A stretch of DNA of 64,000 nucleotides from the NCBI GenBank assembly GCA_965238045.1, contig CBDEGU010000009.1, positions 1-64,000 on the forward strand, written 5' to 3'. This DNA is from CBDEGU01 sp965238045. GTDB lineage: Bacteria > Acidobacteriota > Terriglobia > Bryobacterales > UBA6623. Each line of letters opens with the position of its first letter. Position 1 is the first letter of the stretch. Shown piece after piece: positions 35,608-44,227 of this stretch. The position numbers were made by a program, and so were the translations under genes. Under the pieces are notes generated by a model. It searched no databases. It saw nothing but the letters and a program-made list of their open reading frames with translations, and had not been told where the DNA came from.

Positions 35608-35808
35608 TTGCACCAGCTCTCGAACCGGGACAGCGATGTGACCAGTGCCGTCATCTCAAATCCCTACACAAGGGTGTGCTTTCGCCTGGGAGACTTCGAC
35701 GCCAAGAAGCTGGACAATGGCTTCTCCTTCTTTGGAGCCAAGGATCTTCAGAACCTCGGGGTTGGCCAGGCTATCTGCCGGATCGAGCGCTCCGAGTATG
35801 ACCCATGA
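35608..35808 (+). pseudogene. Fragment of a conjugative-type ATPase / HerA-TraD-like protein
   Basis: A 66-residue piece with HQLSNRDSDVTSAVISN, YTRVCFRLGDFDAKKL, FSFFGAKDLQNLGVGQAICR and then stop. This resembles the C-terminal motor part of VirD4/TraD/HerA-like ATPases that carry type IV secretion or defence cargo. No Walker motif remains. The call is by resemblance only. Confidence 0.5.
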
Positions 35809-35831
35809 TGTCCTCTTTGCTGACCTTCAGG

Positions 35832-35892
35832 GGCATTGTCAACTTGCCGCCGCTCGACCTTTCCGTCCTCGGACTGACAAGTTGACAATGCC
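35832..35892. repeat. Inverted repeat of the TTGACAATGCC motif
   Basis: GGCATTGTCAACTTG (35832-35846) and its exact reverse complement (35878-35892) enclose 31 bp. The same motif occurs singly at 29351 and near 42638 beside other gene fragments, which suggests insertion-sequence termini. Confidence 0.5.
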
Positions 35893-36002
35893 ACAATCGC
35901 AGCACACTCCCGGCCACCGGTGGGTTAGGCAGGAGTTTGGCTCCGAAGACTTTGTGGATAGTTCAAAGAACCAAACAGACCCCTATTCGGCCCGCAGGAT
36001 AC

Positions 36003-37202
36003 TTAAGGCGCTGCCGATCGAGCGCCCCTCCAGCCGTGGACCCAAAGGTATCCCAGCACCTGAAACAACAGCGAGCACAGTAGAATCGCAATACAAACCT
36101 GATAGGGAACCCGTATTCCGGAATGCAAACTAAGATAGCCACCGCCTAAGGAGCCAGCCGTGAAGCCAATCGCCATACTGCCCTGGTGGATACCACTCGC
36201 CAGGCCCACTCTGCGGCTCGAAAAGCTCGTCGTGCTGTAGAACATGCTCGCAAAGTAGTTGTAGCCCATCATCACTCCCAGGCCCGTCAGGCCAGCGGTA
36301 AGGACAGCAACGGTGCTTCCGTAGGTTAGGAGCAGCAAACTTACCACCCCGATAATTTGAGCAGCCACCGCGGGCAGGAGCCGGTGTCGCCAAAAGGTTG
36401 TGAAGTGCAACAGAAAGTACACCCCGAACACGAAGATACGACCGGTGGTCAGCATCATTCCATGAACCGCGGCGTTGATGCCTAAATCCGTCACCAACTT
36501 TGGAAATATGAAGTGGATGAGGCTGAGGGCAGAAGCGCCGGAGATATTCGCCAGCCATCCTGCCGCCGCGAAGACCCGCAGGCGCACAGAAGCAGGGCCA
36601 GGGAGCGCTTCCCTGTCAGAAATGGGCAGGCTCACATCGCCCAAAGGGCGGACGTGTGTGCTGACAATGAGCAGGAGAATGGCAAGGCTCGAGCCCACAC
36701 CCAGCTTCAAAGCCAACTCCGGGTTGACATCGAACAAGAACCCCCCTCCGGATTGTCCGCACAGCACGCCGAGGTTCCATGACACACAAAAAAGGATGAG
36801 CGGGCGTGTGGCTGCGCGACCGAAACCCCCACCGCTCGGCTGGCCGGCAGCGACCAAGACGATGATGGGAGGAAAAATCAGCGCCGTGCCGAGGCCCGAG
36901 AGGAAGAAGTACACGTATAGGAAAGGCAGTGCAAGCGAATAGAGCGCCATAGTGAACATCAGCGTCAGGATGCAAGCCCCAATGGCAATAAGCAGGCGTG
37001 TCCCAATACGATCTGAGATATGGCCGAAAAAGGCGGCGCCCAATGCATAGGTGAGAGCATTGCAGGCGCCTGCGATGCCCAACTGCATCGGATCTCCGCC
37101 GTGTTCAGCCAGGTAGCGCGTCAGGGTGAAAAGGAATAGCGAATAGGAGAAATCCGTCAGCCAGGTGACGACATAAAGCCTTTTATCGTCGGGAAAGGTC
37201 AA
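36003..37202 (-). CDS. Major facilitator superfamily transporter
   Basis: A 399-residue protein with about 12 hydrophobic spans and the MFS loop 2-3 motif (GHISDRIGTRLL, residues about 60-71). The start is TTG 37202; no ATG fits better and the ribosome site is weak. The second half has long spans (VVSLLLLTYGSTVAVLTAGL, VCIAILLCSLLFQVLGYLW). The substrate is unknown. It stands alone, transcribed toward the repeat cluster and the T4SS-like fragment. Confidence 0.88.
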   Translation of the reverse strand: MTFPDDKRLYVVTWLTDFSYSLFLFTLTRYLAEHGGDPMQLGIAGACNALTYALGAAFFGHISDRIGTRLLIAIGACILTLMFTMALYSLALPFLYVYFFLSGLGTALIFPPIIVLVAAGQPSGGGFGRAATRPLILFCVSWNLGVLCGQSGGGFLFDVNPELALKLGVGSSLAILLLIVSTHVRPLGDVSLPISDREALPGPASVRLRVFAAAGWLANISGASALSLIHFIFPKLVTDLGINAAVHGMMLTTGRIFVFGVYFLLHFTTFWRHRLLPAVAAQIIGVVSLLLLTYGSTVAVLTAGLTGLGVMMGYNYFASMFYSTTSFSSRRVGLASGIHQGSMAIGFTAGSLGGGYLSLHSGIRVPYQVCIAILLCSLLFQVLGYLWVHGWRGARSAAP

Positions 37203-37788
37203 AGGAGCCTCGATTGAATCACCATTTCAGAGAAGAAAAACCTTTGGGAAGACATCGTGTTGGGCATTGGATGGACCCTTGGCTCGAGTAGGAGTGAGAT
37301 TGTAGAGCGGCTAGGTGTGATCTTTCACTAGGTTGTTCATTTGGCCCCGGACCAGGGAAGCTGGAGTTATCCCACAGCAGCAACCTTGGAGGAACCGAAT
37401 GAACATCCATCAGAATGCCTTATTGACCAGAATTTCCGATTTGGAACTTCGACTCCAACATGGTACTCCCTCTCTTCTCCTGCATGCAACGACTTTGCCT
37501 CGTCAGGCAGGCCACGACGGCATCGAAGGGTTCCCATGGCCTGTTCTTGTCCTGCGGTGGGCCCGTCTTGCTGCTGCTCAGCCGATTGGTCGCACACCCC
37601 TCCGACCCTCCTTCCTCAACGCCCAGATTTCCTGCCCGAACGCGACGGCCCTAACCACCCGGCACAGGCAGCGCCCAGATCCGACGGCATCGAAGGGTTC
37701 CCATGGCCTGTTCTTGTCCTGCGGTGGGCCCGTCTTGCTGCTGCTCAGCCGATTGGTCGCACACCCCTCCGACCCTCCTTCCTCAACG
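37203..37788. other. Intergenic region, 586 bp, mostly repeats
   Basis: It holds the second 206-bp repeat (37427-37632) and most of a 167-bp tandem duplication. The first 220 bp shows no gene. Frames on the plus strand arise from the repeats and were not accepted. Confidence 0.6.
37427..37632 (+). repeat. 206-bp dispersed repeat, copy 2
   Basis: It starts CCAGAATTTCCGATTTGG and ends CCCAGATTTCC. It matches 35076-35281 closely over the full 206 bp with scattered substitutions, and overlaps the tandem duplication at 37516. Confidence 0.75.
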
Positions 37789-37849
37789 CCCAGATTTCCT
37801 GCCCGAACGCGACGGCCCTAACCACCCGGCACAGGCAGCGCCCAGATCC
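37516..37849 (+). repeat. 167-bp tandem duplication at the IS1380 end
   Basis: The unit GACGGCATCGAAGGGTTCCC ... GCGCCCAGATCC is present twice with no difference seen (37516-37682 and 37683-37849). It includes part of the 206-bp repeat, the presumed IS end and the last few codons of the transposase gene. The exact copy implies a recent event. Confidence 0.85.
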
Positions 37850-39256
37850 GACGCAGCATGTCGCCGAATAGCCTGCGGTTCAGATACCCCTCGGCCAGCA
37901 ACAGCCAGTAATACCGCGCGTGCTTGACCAGCCGACCGCCGGTCTTCATCAACCTGTGTTGCAAGCTCGTCAGCGACCAACTTTTGATGCGCCGTGGCAG
38001 CCCCAGCCGCCGCCATAGGTTGCCCAGATTGTAGGCCAGCACGCTCAGTTGCAGTCGCACTTCGTTGGCCCGGAAGCGATGACACGACAGCCGCGTCCAG
38101 TGCGTGGCCTGTTTGCCTTCTTTGATCCACTGCTCGGCCGTGCCGCGCTTGTTGTAGAAGCGCACCACCGAGCGGCTTGGCAAGCTCATGCTCGTCACGA
38201 TGAATCCGACCCGCGGGAACAGTTCGCCCTGGTGATGCTCGACCTGGGCCACGATCCGCCTCGCCTGTGACCAACTCTGCGCCTGATAGCGAAAACTCTT
38301 GTAGCGCACCAGGGGCTTCAAGCTCGGCCTTCCCGGCGGGCGAAACAAGATCTCTTCGATCGCCAGCTCCAGGCTCTTGTTGGCCGGAATGCGCATCACG
38401 TAGTCCACTCCGCGCTCTTCCAGCGCCTCATAGATCTCCGGCTTGGCGAAGGCGGCATCGGCGCGGAAGGTCACCCGTTTGCCCGCAGCCTGTTGGCGCT
38501 CGATCTCGGGTAACAGCAACTCCTCCCAATCCTCGGCGCTGTGTACGTTGCCTGGACGCAGCTTCGCCGCCAGACAATCACCATGCTGGTTGAACAACAA
38601 CAACGGGTGGTAGCAGACCGACTCGAAGTGCCCGTTGTAGGCACTGCCCTCTTGCTGGCCGTGGACTGGGCTTTCGGTCGAATCCATGTCGAGCACCACG
38701 CGGTCGGAACCGTCGGGAGCTTCGGCTTGCGCGACCAGTTCGCGGTTCACCGCCATCAACCCAATGAGGTTCTCGTCGCTGGCCAGCAGCTCAGCCTCGA
38801 AGCTTTGCAGCCTGGAGGTCAGCGCTCCGCCGCGATCCCAGTTCTTCTTCGAGCCGATCAAACGAAAGGTTGGATCGGCGGACACTCGAACGGCATCGTT
38901 GAGGTCCTCGTAGCCTGCCAGTCGAGAGTAGACTGACTGCCGCAGCAGATCGGCGAACGGGAACTTCTTGTTCGAGCCCTGCCGCGAATCCGTCAGGTGT
39001 TCGTCGATCAACTTGCCAAGCCCGAGCCGCTCGTCCAACTCCCGAACCAGGATCAGCCCGGCGTCGGAAGTGACACGCGATCCTCGGAAATCGACTTTCA
39101 ATAAACCGTTGAAGCTTAGCTGGAACGGCTTGTTTTCTTTTTCACCCATGGGGTGTTGATCTCCTTAGCGCCTTGAGTGCTTTCCAACCCTCATCAATAA
39201 AGGCGTCGAAGGTGCTCGAAAGGTTAGCGAAAGAAACGTGAAAATGGAAATCCGGG
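37789..39256 (-). mobile_element. IS1380-family insertion sequence (ends tentative)
   Basis: A full-length transposase lies between candidate inverted ends CCCAGATTTCC (37789-37799, plus) and CCCGGATTTCC (39256-39246, minus). No matching target duplication was seen. The right end overlaps the start of the neighbouring PEGA gene, so it may lie slightly further left. Confidence 0.55.
37818..39149 (-). CDS. IS1380-family transposase
   Basis: A 443-residue protein starting MGEKENKPFQLSFNGL. Features of the family: FRGSRVTSDAGLILVRELDE near the N-terminus, DLLRQSVYSRLAGYEDLNDA, LDMDSTESPVHGQQEG (catalytic Asp), FRADAAFAKPEIYEALEERG (second Asp) and IKEGKQATHWTRLSCHRF (Glu). Full length for IS1380. 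The last codons lie in the tandem duplication. It looks intact and may be active. Confidence 0.93.
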   Translation of the reverse strand: MGEKENKPFQLSFNGLLKVDFRGSRVTSDAGLILVRELDERLGLGKLIDEHLTDSRQGSNKKFPFADLLRQSVYSRLAGYEDLNDAVRVSADPTFRLIGSKKNWDRGGALTSRLQSFEAELLASDENLIGLMAVNRELVAQAEAPDGSDRVVLDMDSTESPVHGQQEGSAYNGHFESVCYHPLLLFNQHGDCLAAKLRPGNVHSAEDWEELLLPEIERQQAAGKRVTFRADAAFAKPEIYEALEERGVDYVMRIPANKSLELAIEEILFRPPGRPSLKPLVRYKSFRYQAQSWSQARRIVAQVEHHQGELFPRVGFIVTSMSLPSRSVVRFYNKRGTAEQWIKEGKQATHWTRLSCHRFRANEVRLQLSVLAYNLGNLWRRLGLPRRIKSWSLTSLQHRLMKTGGRLVKHARYYWLLLAEGYLNRRLFGDMLRRIWALPVPGG

Positions 39257-40243
39257 TGAGTATCACCGGCAAGGGCAAGGAGAAGGGCTTCAAGGTTGGC
39301 TGGAGAGGTGCAATCAACAACGATACAGGCCGGGATTGGTATAAGGTGACCTTCTGCATTACCGGATTCGATGCGGACGGTAACCCCTTGCGCGGAGCAG
39401 ATGGCAAGTGTCTGATCCGTATGTGGCAGTACCAGCGGAAAGGCGGCACCCGAGCGAATTGGAAAGGGTCGCAGAAGATCAGGATCGGTGACGGCACGGA
39501 ACGTCGAGTCGAGTTGGCTCGCTTCGAGATTTCGGTGGAGGAGTTACGGACAGATCCTGAGAGCGTTCACATGTTCGCAGAGACTTGCGAGCGGGTCTGG
39601 CCGATAGCGCTCCAGACGTTCATGAGTGAGAAGTTTCGCCCGACCGTTAGCGATAAGGATTCGTTCGTCGCTTCGTTTGAGTATCAGGGCGGGCAAGTGA
39701 TGAAGAGGTTCGGGAACCAATAATCTTGTGAAGGCGTACACCAGTGCAAGAACTGGATTCTTGACGACCTGGGAGGGATTTCGCATCGACGGGGGCAGCC
39801 TCCTGCTCAAGCTCGGTGCTGACAGAGGCTGCCGCGCGGAAATTACAATGTCGTTCGCAGGTTTTGAAAAGGGCGCTGGCTGGTATGATCTTGCCACCAA
39901 CCACCAGTATGAGAAGGGAATGCTCAAGAAGATCTCAGAGAGGCTTGACCAGGCTTACGAAGAGGATCTAGATCAAGCGATACCCAGTCTTTCGGCCAAG
40001 CCAGAGCAAGCATCTCCAGATCCGCCGTCTTCGGTCAGTCTGTCTATCACGTCTGATCCTACACCGGCAGACATTGAGATTGATGGCGTATACGTGGGCA
40101 GCACTGCGTCCACGCTTTCTGTGGACCCTGGGCAGCACACCATTTCAGTGAAGAAACGAGGTTTCAGGGTTTGGGAGCGTCAACTACGGTTTCAGAACGG
40201 TGATGTTCGCACCATACACGCTGAGCTGGAGACAGCACCATAA
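39238..40243 (+). pseudogene. PEGA-domain protein split by a frameshift
   Basis: Two frames make one protein. Frame one (GTG 39238 to 39723) reads EIRVSITGKGKEKGFKVGW ... SDKDSFVASFEYQGGQV. Frame two (39728 to 40243) resumes with KAYTSARTGFLTTWEGFRID, a helical stretch (KKISERLDQAYEEDLDQ) and a C-terminal PEGA domain (SITSDPTPADIEIDGVYVGS, STLSVDPGQHTISVKKRGF). Related acidobacterial proteins of about 330-350 residues have both parts in one frame. The shift lies near 39700-39727. PEGA domains usually sit at the cell surface. Function unknown. Confidence 0.72.
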
Positions 40244-40363
40244 TGCGCTCGGCAGGCTGAACACAGAGCCTCGAAAAAGGAACGCGGGGCTCGGAAACTG
40301 TTTTTTGTCGCATGGACGCCAAGAGTTCGCCATTCGCGTCCGTCGCGCTAGACTCATAGCGAT

Positions 40364-40602
40364 ATGTGCGGTCGTTTCGGACTCTCGGACATAGAGCAGA
40401 TGGAAAGACGCTTCGGCGTGGAACTCACCGAGGGGCTGGCCTTCGAGCCCACGTACAACGCTGCGCCAAGCCAAGATCTGCCCGTCATCATCCCCGCAGC
40501 CAGCGGAAGGACCCTTGTCTTGATGCGGTGGGGCCTGGTGCCCTGGTGGGTGCATGACGAGAAGATTGGCTACGAGCTCATCAACGCGCGGTCGGACCGT
40601 GG
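40364..40602 (+). pseudogene. SRAP (YedK/HMCES) protein, N-terminal part only
   Basis: It starts MCGRFGLSDIEQMERRFGVE with the catalytic Cys2, then FEPTYNAAPSQDLPVI, LMRWGLVPWWVHDEKIGYEL and INARSD, where SRAP homology stops. The rest of the frame (to 40747) is antisense to an integrase tail. It keeps Cys2 but lacks the conserved Glu and His. The break falls within a few codons of the point where the other SRAP fragment (11787) begins, but the two overlap and differ in sequence, so they are different genes. Confidence 0.85.
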
Positions 40603-40612
40603 CAGACAACGG

Positions 40613-40747
40613 TCAAATCCCGCCCCGCTCGACCTCATCGAGCACGATCTCATCCGAGGTGCTGCCGTAGAGCTTGATGGTGCGCAGCGACTCATGCGTC
40701 CCAATGACCTGTGCCTGCTCGATCGTGCCGCCGTTGACCTCATGTAG
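40613..40747 (-). pseudogene. Tyrosine recombinase C-terminal tail (fragment 1)
   Basis: The minus strand reads NGGTIEQAQVIGTHESLRTI then KLYGSTSDEIVLDEVE. This is the last part of a phage-type integrase, with the late GH position as GTH and the Tyr nucleophile in KLYGS. The rest of the gene is missing. Confidence 0.75.
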
Positions 40748-40787
40748 CGTCTGAATGAATGGTTTGCAAGAATCTAGGTGGGTGGCC

Positions 40788-41888
40788 ATGCAGCCAGAAA
40801 ACCAGAATCGAGTAACAACGGCATTGGAGATTGAAGCGCTGGCACGAAGCAGGGACATGAATGAGATCAATGAGGCATCTCGTAGCGCGGAGCCGGAAGT
40901 CGTTAGGGACTTTGCGGAGAGAGGGATGCTTCGGTCCGGTGGCTTTGGTGAGAGTATCGCTGCCATCCACCGGGATAGGGCACGACAGATGGTTGACCGA
41001 CAGATTGCCCAACGTGGGGAGAGCCTCAAGAAGGTCCCCGAACTGGGCACCAAAGAGCACTTCAAGTCTCTGCTCGATTCGGTACATTCGACCATTGAAG
41101 GGGTTTTCCGGTCCATCCCGGAGCATCTTCGTAATCGCGGCGCACAGGTTGCTCATGACGCCATCCACAAGAAGAGCGAATTCGAATGCGTCAACTTGAA
41201 GACACACGCCCAACGGAAAATCGAGATTCTTAGACGGGAGCATGAGCTGGAGCGTGCGAAACAGGAGGACCCAATGGCTCCGCTAGAAGGAGGAGACAAG
41301 CGAAAGGTCTGGGTGGTTCACGGACGAAATCTGAAAGCCCGCGATGCGATGTTTGCTTTCCTACGGGCAATTGGACTGAAACCGATGGAGTGGGGCGAAG
41401 CATTGGCGCTCACGGGCAAAGGGACGCCGTAAACGGGAGAAGTTCTGGATCACGCCTTCGAAGAAGCGCAAGCGGTTGTCATCCTGATCACCGGCGATGA
41501 CGTTGCGCGGCTGGGCACCCGGTACGTAGAAGCTAACGATCCTCCCGAGGAGGCTGAGCCTACACCACAAGCAAGACCGAACGTCCTTTTCGAAGCTGGC
41601 ATGGCTTTCGGAAAGCACCCCGATCGAACGGTTCTTGTCCAGCTGGGACAAACACGCCCCTTTAGTGACGTAGTCGGGCGAAACGTACTCCACATTTCGG
41701 ACGATCTAAAAAGGAGACAGGGTTTGGCTGATCGCTTGAGGACTGCTGGCTGCGACGTAACGACCGAGCACCGAACCGACTGGCACACAGCGGGTGACTT
41801 CGATGCAAGCAACGAATCTGCCGACGTGCACACTGAGGACGTGAGTTGGTGGAAAAAGCCCCGCAGCGGCCGCGCAAGCGACATGTGA
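40788..41888 (+). pseudogene. TIR-like nucleotide-binding effector (CAP12/Pycsar-type TIR domain), with in-frame TAA
   Basis: An N-terminal helical region of about 160 residues (ATG 40788; ATG 40755 also possible) precedes a C-terminal domain like the predicted TIR-like nucleotide-binding family PF10137: KVWVVHGRNLKARDAMFAFL, GLKPMEWGEALALTGKGTP, then TAA (41430-41432), then in the same frame TGEVLDHAFEEAQAVVILIT, RPNVLFEAGMAFGKHPDR, TVLVQLGQTRPFSDVVGRNV and DWHTAGDFD. Relatives have Tyr or Phe at the stop position, so TAC or TAT to TAA is likely. Such domains act as NAD-depleting or nucleotide-sensing anti-phage effectors. It lies between two integrase tails, as in a decayed defence island. 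Confidence 0.75.
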
Positions 41889-42009
41889 TTTTCTGAGGTA
41901 CTGCGACCGTCCGCTGCTGAGCCCCGCGCGACACTCGTGCGCGTTGAAAACATGGTACTTAGGATGCTGCGGGAAGCCTTAGAGTGAATTTCTGCATGCA
42001 TGCTGCTGG

Positions 42010-42235
42010 TGGGCCAATGCGCTCGACCTCATCGAGCGTGATCTCGTCGCTCGTGCGCTCGTAGAGCTTGGTGGTGCGCAGCGATGGCCTGGGCGTTCTC
42101 AATCGTGCCGCCGTACCTCATGTAGTCGGTAATGCCGGTGGCCCGGAAGGTGTGGCAGTTGGTGGTCGTGGAGATGCCGATTTTACCGCCGTCGCCGCTC
42201 AAAGCAAGGGGCTGAAGGTCTCGTCGATAGACCAA
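42010..42235 (-). pseudogene. Tyrosine recombinase C-terminal tail (fragment 2)
   Basis: The minus strand reads CHTFRATGITDYMRYGGTIE with the HxFR motif, then AQAIAAH. After a one-base shift it continues with SLRTTKLYERTSDEITLDEV. It is a close relative of fragment 1, broken by a frameshift. Confidence 0.78.
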
Positions 42236-42499
42236 CTGAGGCCCCTGGCAACGGCCCTGGAGAAATGCATCTCTGAGGCGGCGAAGCGCCCAACGCCCGA
42301 CACCATGCCCGTTGCCCAGCTAGCGGCAGGGTGTTTCATCCTGATGGACGCGGACAAGGGGCACCGTTAGATCGTACTGCCCTGGTGTTGGGGCTGGGTG
42401 TCTGAGACCTGTTGGGGGAAATCGGGAGGCCGCCGGAGTGGGAACAGACCGTGCGGCGGGTCTTGTTCGATCACGGATGTCCGGACAGTAACACCGTTG

Positions 42500-42640
42500 T
42501 CAAGCCGAAAACTCCACAACCTTCGCCCGTGGGGACTGCCCGCAGTAGACTGCCCAAGCGTTCATCAGCCGTCGCCGCTTCTCGATCAGGTCGCCCCGCC
42601 GGTAGGCCGCCTCGGTCTTGTCGGCGAGCGTGTGTGAACT
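42500..42640 (-). pseudogene. Integrase C-terminal tail (fragment 3, different integrase type)
   Basis: The minus strand reads TLADKTEAAYRRGDLIEKRR, LMNAWAVYCGQSPRAKVVEF and stops at 42500. This resembles the end of P4-like island integrases. Homology stops near 42640, beside the TTGACAATGCCC motif. Confidence 0.65.
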
Positions 42641-42762
42641 TGACAATGCCCTTGAGGTTCAGCGGCTCCGAGGTGTACAATCGCGTTGCCAGAAGAAGTA
42701 CGGCGCCCGAAGGCAGAAGGGAAGTAAGGACAGAGACGGATTCGACATATGGAGACACCCAC

Positions 42763-43209
42763 ATGGAAATAAAACGCACTTCACCCGAGGAAGTCAAGCA
42801 ATTGCTCGATTCTGATGAAGGTTACATGTATTTGGACGTTCGGACCATTCCGGAATTCGACGCTGGGCATGTTCCCGGCGCCAAGAACGTCCCTGTGATG
42901 GACCGGGATCCCTACGGTAGAATGCAGCTCAACCCGGCATTCGTGGAAATTGTGGAGGCCAATTTCGGTAAGGATGCCAAATGCATCACAGGCTGCCAGC
43001 AGGGTGGGCGTTCGATGAAGGCTGCCGAGCTTCTTCTAAGCAACGGATTCACCACCGTCGTTGACATGCGCGGCGGATTCGGTGGTGAGATTGACCAGAT
43101 GGGGCAGCTTACCTACCCGGGCTGGTCTTCGCGAGGTCTTCCCACGACCACCGAGAGCGATCCTCAAGACCGATACGAAAACTTATCCGAAGCGCCCAAG
43201 GATACATAA
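42763..43209 (+). CDS. Rhodanese-like single-domain protein
   Basis: A 148-residue cytoplasmic protein starting at ATG 42763 with GGAG upstream. The rhodanese fold is clear: MYLDVRTIPEFDAGHVPGAK near the N-terminus and the active loop GCQQGGRSMKAAELL, whose Cys (about residue 87) is the sulfur carrier, then GFTTVVDMRGGFGG. It transfers or carries sulfane sulfur; the partner is unknown. It is the only intact small gene in a decayed mobile region. Frames extending upstream to 42412 were rejected because they lie antisense to the integrase tail. Confidence 0.9.
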   Translation: MEIKRTSPEEVKQLLDSDEGYMYLDVRTIPEFDAGHVPGAKNVPVMDRDPYGRMQLNPAFVEIVEANFGKDAKCITGCQQGGRSMKAAELLLSNGFTTVVDMRGGFGGEIDQMGQLTYPGWSSRGLPTTTESDPQDRYENLSEAPKDT

Positions 43210-43329
43210 CATATTCCTATGGTTGGACACGGAGGGAGGGTGACGAACGACTCCGATAAAAAGTGGAGCGAGCAGATCTTCACACCAGTGAACCCAAGGC
43301 TCCTCTTCAGGACACTACTTCCCACAACT

Positions 43330-43828
43330 CGACTTCTGGAGCGCAATCATGCCAACCAGCAGCTCGAAGCCCAGTGCCTTAAGGATCGTAAGCGGCGCTT
43401 GCGGCGGCACACCGAAACGATTGAGGAACGTTTCGAGCGTGATCGTCAAGCATTGCTGCCTCTGCCGCCCACCCCCTATGACGCCTGCGACAAACGCACC
43501 ACGCGGGTGACGTCGCTGTCGTTGGTGCGCTATCGCGCCAACGACTACTCGGTGCCCACACGCTACGGACATCGCCAGGTGTTGCTGAAAGGCTACGTCG
43601 ATGAAATCGTGATCTGTTGTGGCAGTGAAGAGATCGCGCGTCACCGGCGCAGTTACGAACGCGAAGAGTTGATCTTCGATCCGCTGCATTACTTGGCGCT
43701 GCTGGAACGCAAGACCAACGCGCTCTATCAAGCGGCCCCACTGGCGGGCTGGGAATTGCCCGAACAGTTCGGATGCTTGAGAGGTTTGCTCGAAGCGCGG
43801 TTGGGCAAGCCGGGCAAGCGCGAGTACA
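43330..43828 (+). pseudogene. IS21-family IstA transposase, C-terminal fragment
   Basis: It reads RRHTETIEERFERDRQALLP, then LPPTPYDACDKRTTRVTSLS, YRANDYSVPTRYGHRQVLLK and LPEQFGCLRGLLEARLGKPG. This matches the beta-barrel-like C-terminal part of IstA. The DDE core is missing upstream, and the sequence is cut at KREY before the end of the protein. Confidence 0.8.
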
Positions 43829-44075
43829 TGTTGCCGAGGCTGGACTGGGCTGCGGCGTGACCCTGCTCGGCTGCGAACCGAAACCACTTGACACCTTCGG
43901 CATCGTCCTGCGGAACGCCTTGGCCCTCGATGTACAACACACCGAGGCTATACTGGGCTTCGGCGTTACCCTGCTCGGCGGAGCGGATGAGATCGTCAAG
44001 CGCCGACCTTCCCTGGTCCTGGCCGCACGCCGTTAGCGAGCACAGCAAACAGGCAACCGCGAGCGCGATCCTCAT
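43829..44075 (-). pseudogene. Sel1-repeat lipoprotein, N-terminal fragment
   Basis: It starts at ATG 44075 with a lipoprotein signal (MRIALAVACLLCSLTACGQD, lipobox LTAC). Two Sel1-like repeats follow: NAEAQYSLGVLYIEGQGVPQ and DDAEGVKWFRFAAEQGHAAA. At about 43829 the gene meets the IstA fragment, and further codons in the frame are antisense IstA. Sel1 proteins are helical scaffolds; this one is truncated. Confidence 0.78.
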
Positions 44076-44182
44076 GACGACAATTGTACTCCGACCGCAA
44101 ACGCGCGCGCTGTCGAAAGCCGAGAGCGGCAGGCAAACGCGCAACCCAGCGACCGGCCCAGGCGGCCATTATAGAGGCACTG

Positions 44183-44227
44183 GTGCGGCGAATACTGCCA
44201 GGGCCGCCCGAGTAACGATAACCAACC
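44183..44227 (+). repeat. Short piece of the composite dispersed repeat
   Basis: It shares AATACTGCCAGGGCCGCCCG and AACGATAACCA with the right ends of the copies at 35290-35550 and 29030-29290. The 284-bp gap around it has no gene. Confidence 0.5.

Noticed and set aside
39238..39256. Copy of the ATTTCC motif as a certain right end of IS1380
   Set aside because: It overlaps the start of the PEGA gene, and no target duplication supports it, so it was kept only as a tentative end.
41961..42370. Plus-strand open frame after the TIR-like gene
   Set aside because: It is antisense to integrase fragment 2 in its first half; the second half has no recognised family.
42412..42762. N-terminal extension of the rhodanese gene
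   Set aside because: It runs antisense to an integrase tail; ATG 42763 has a ribosome site and fits the rhodanese fold.
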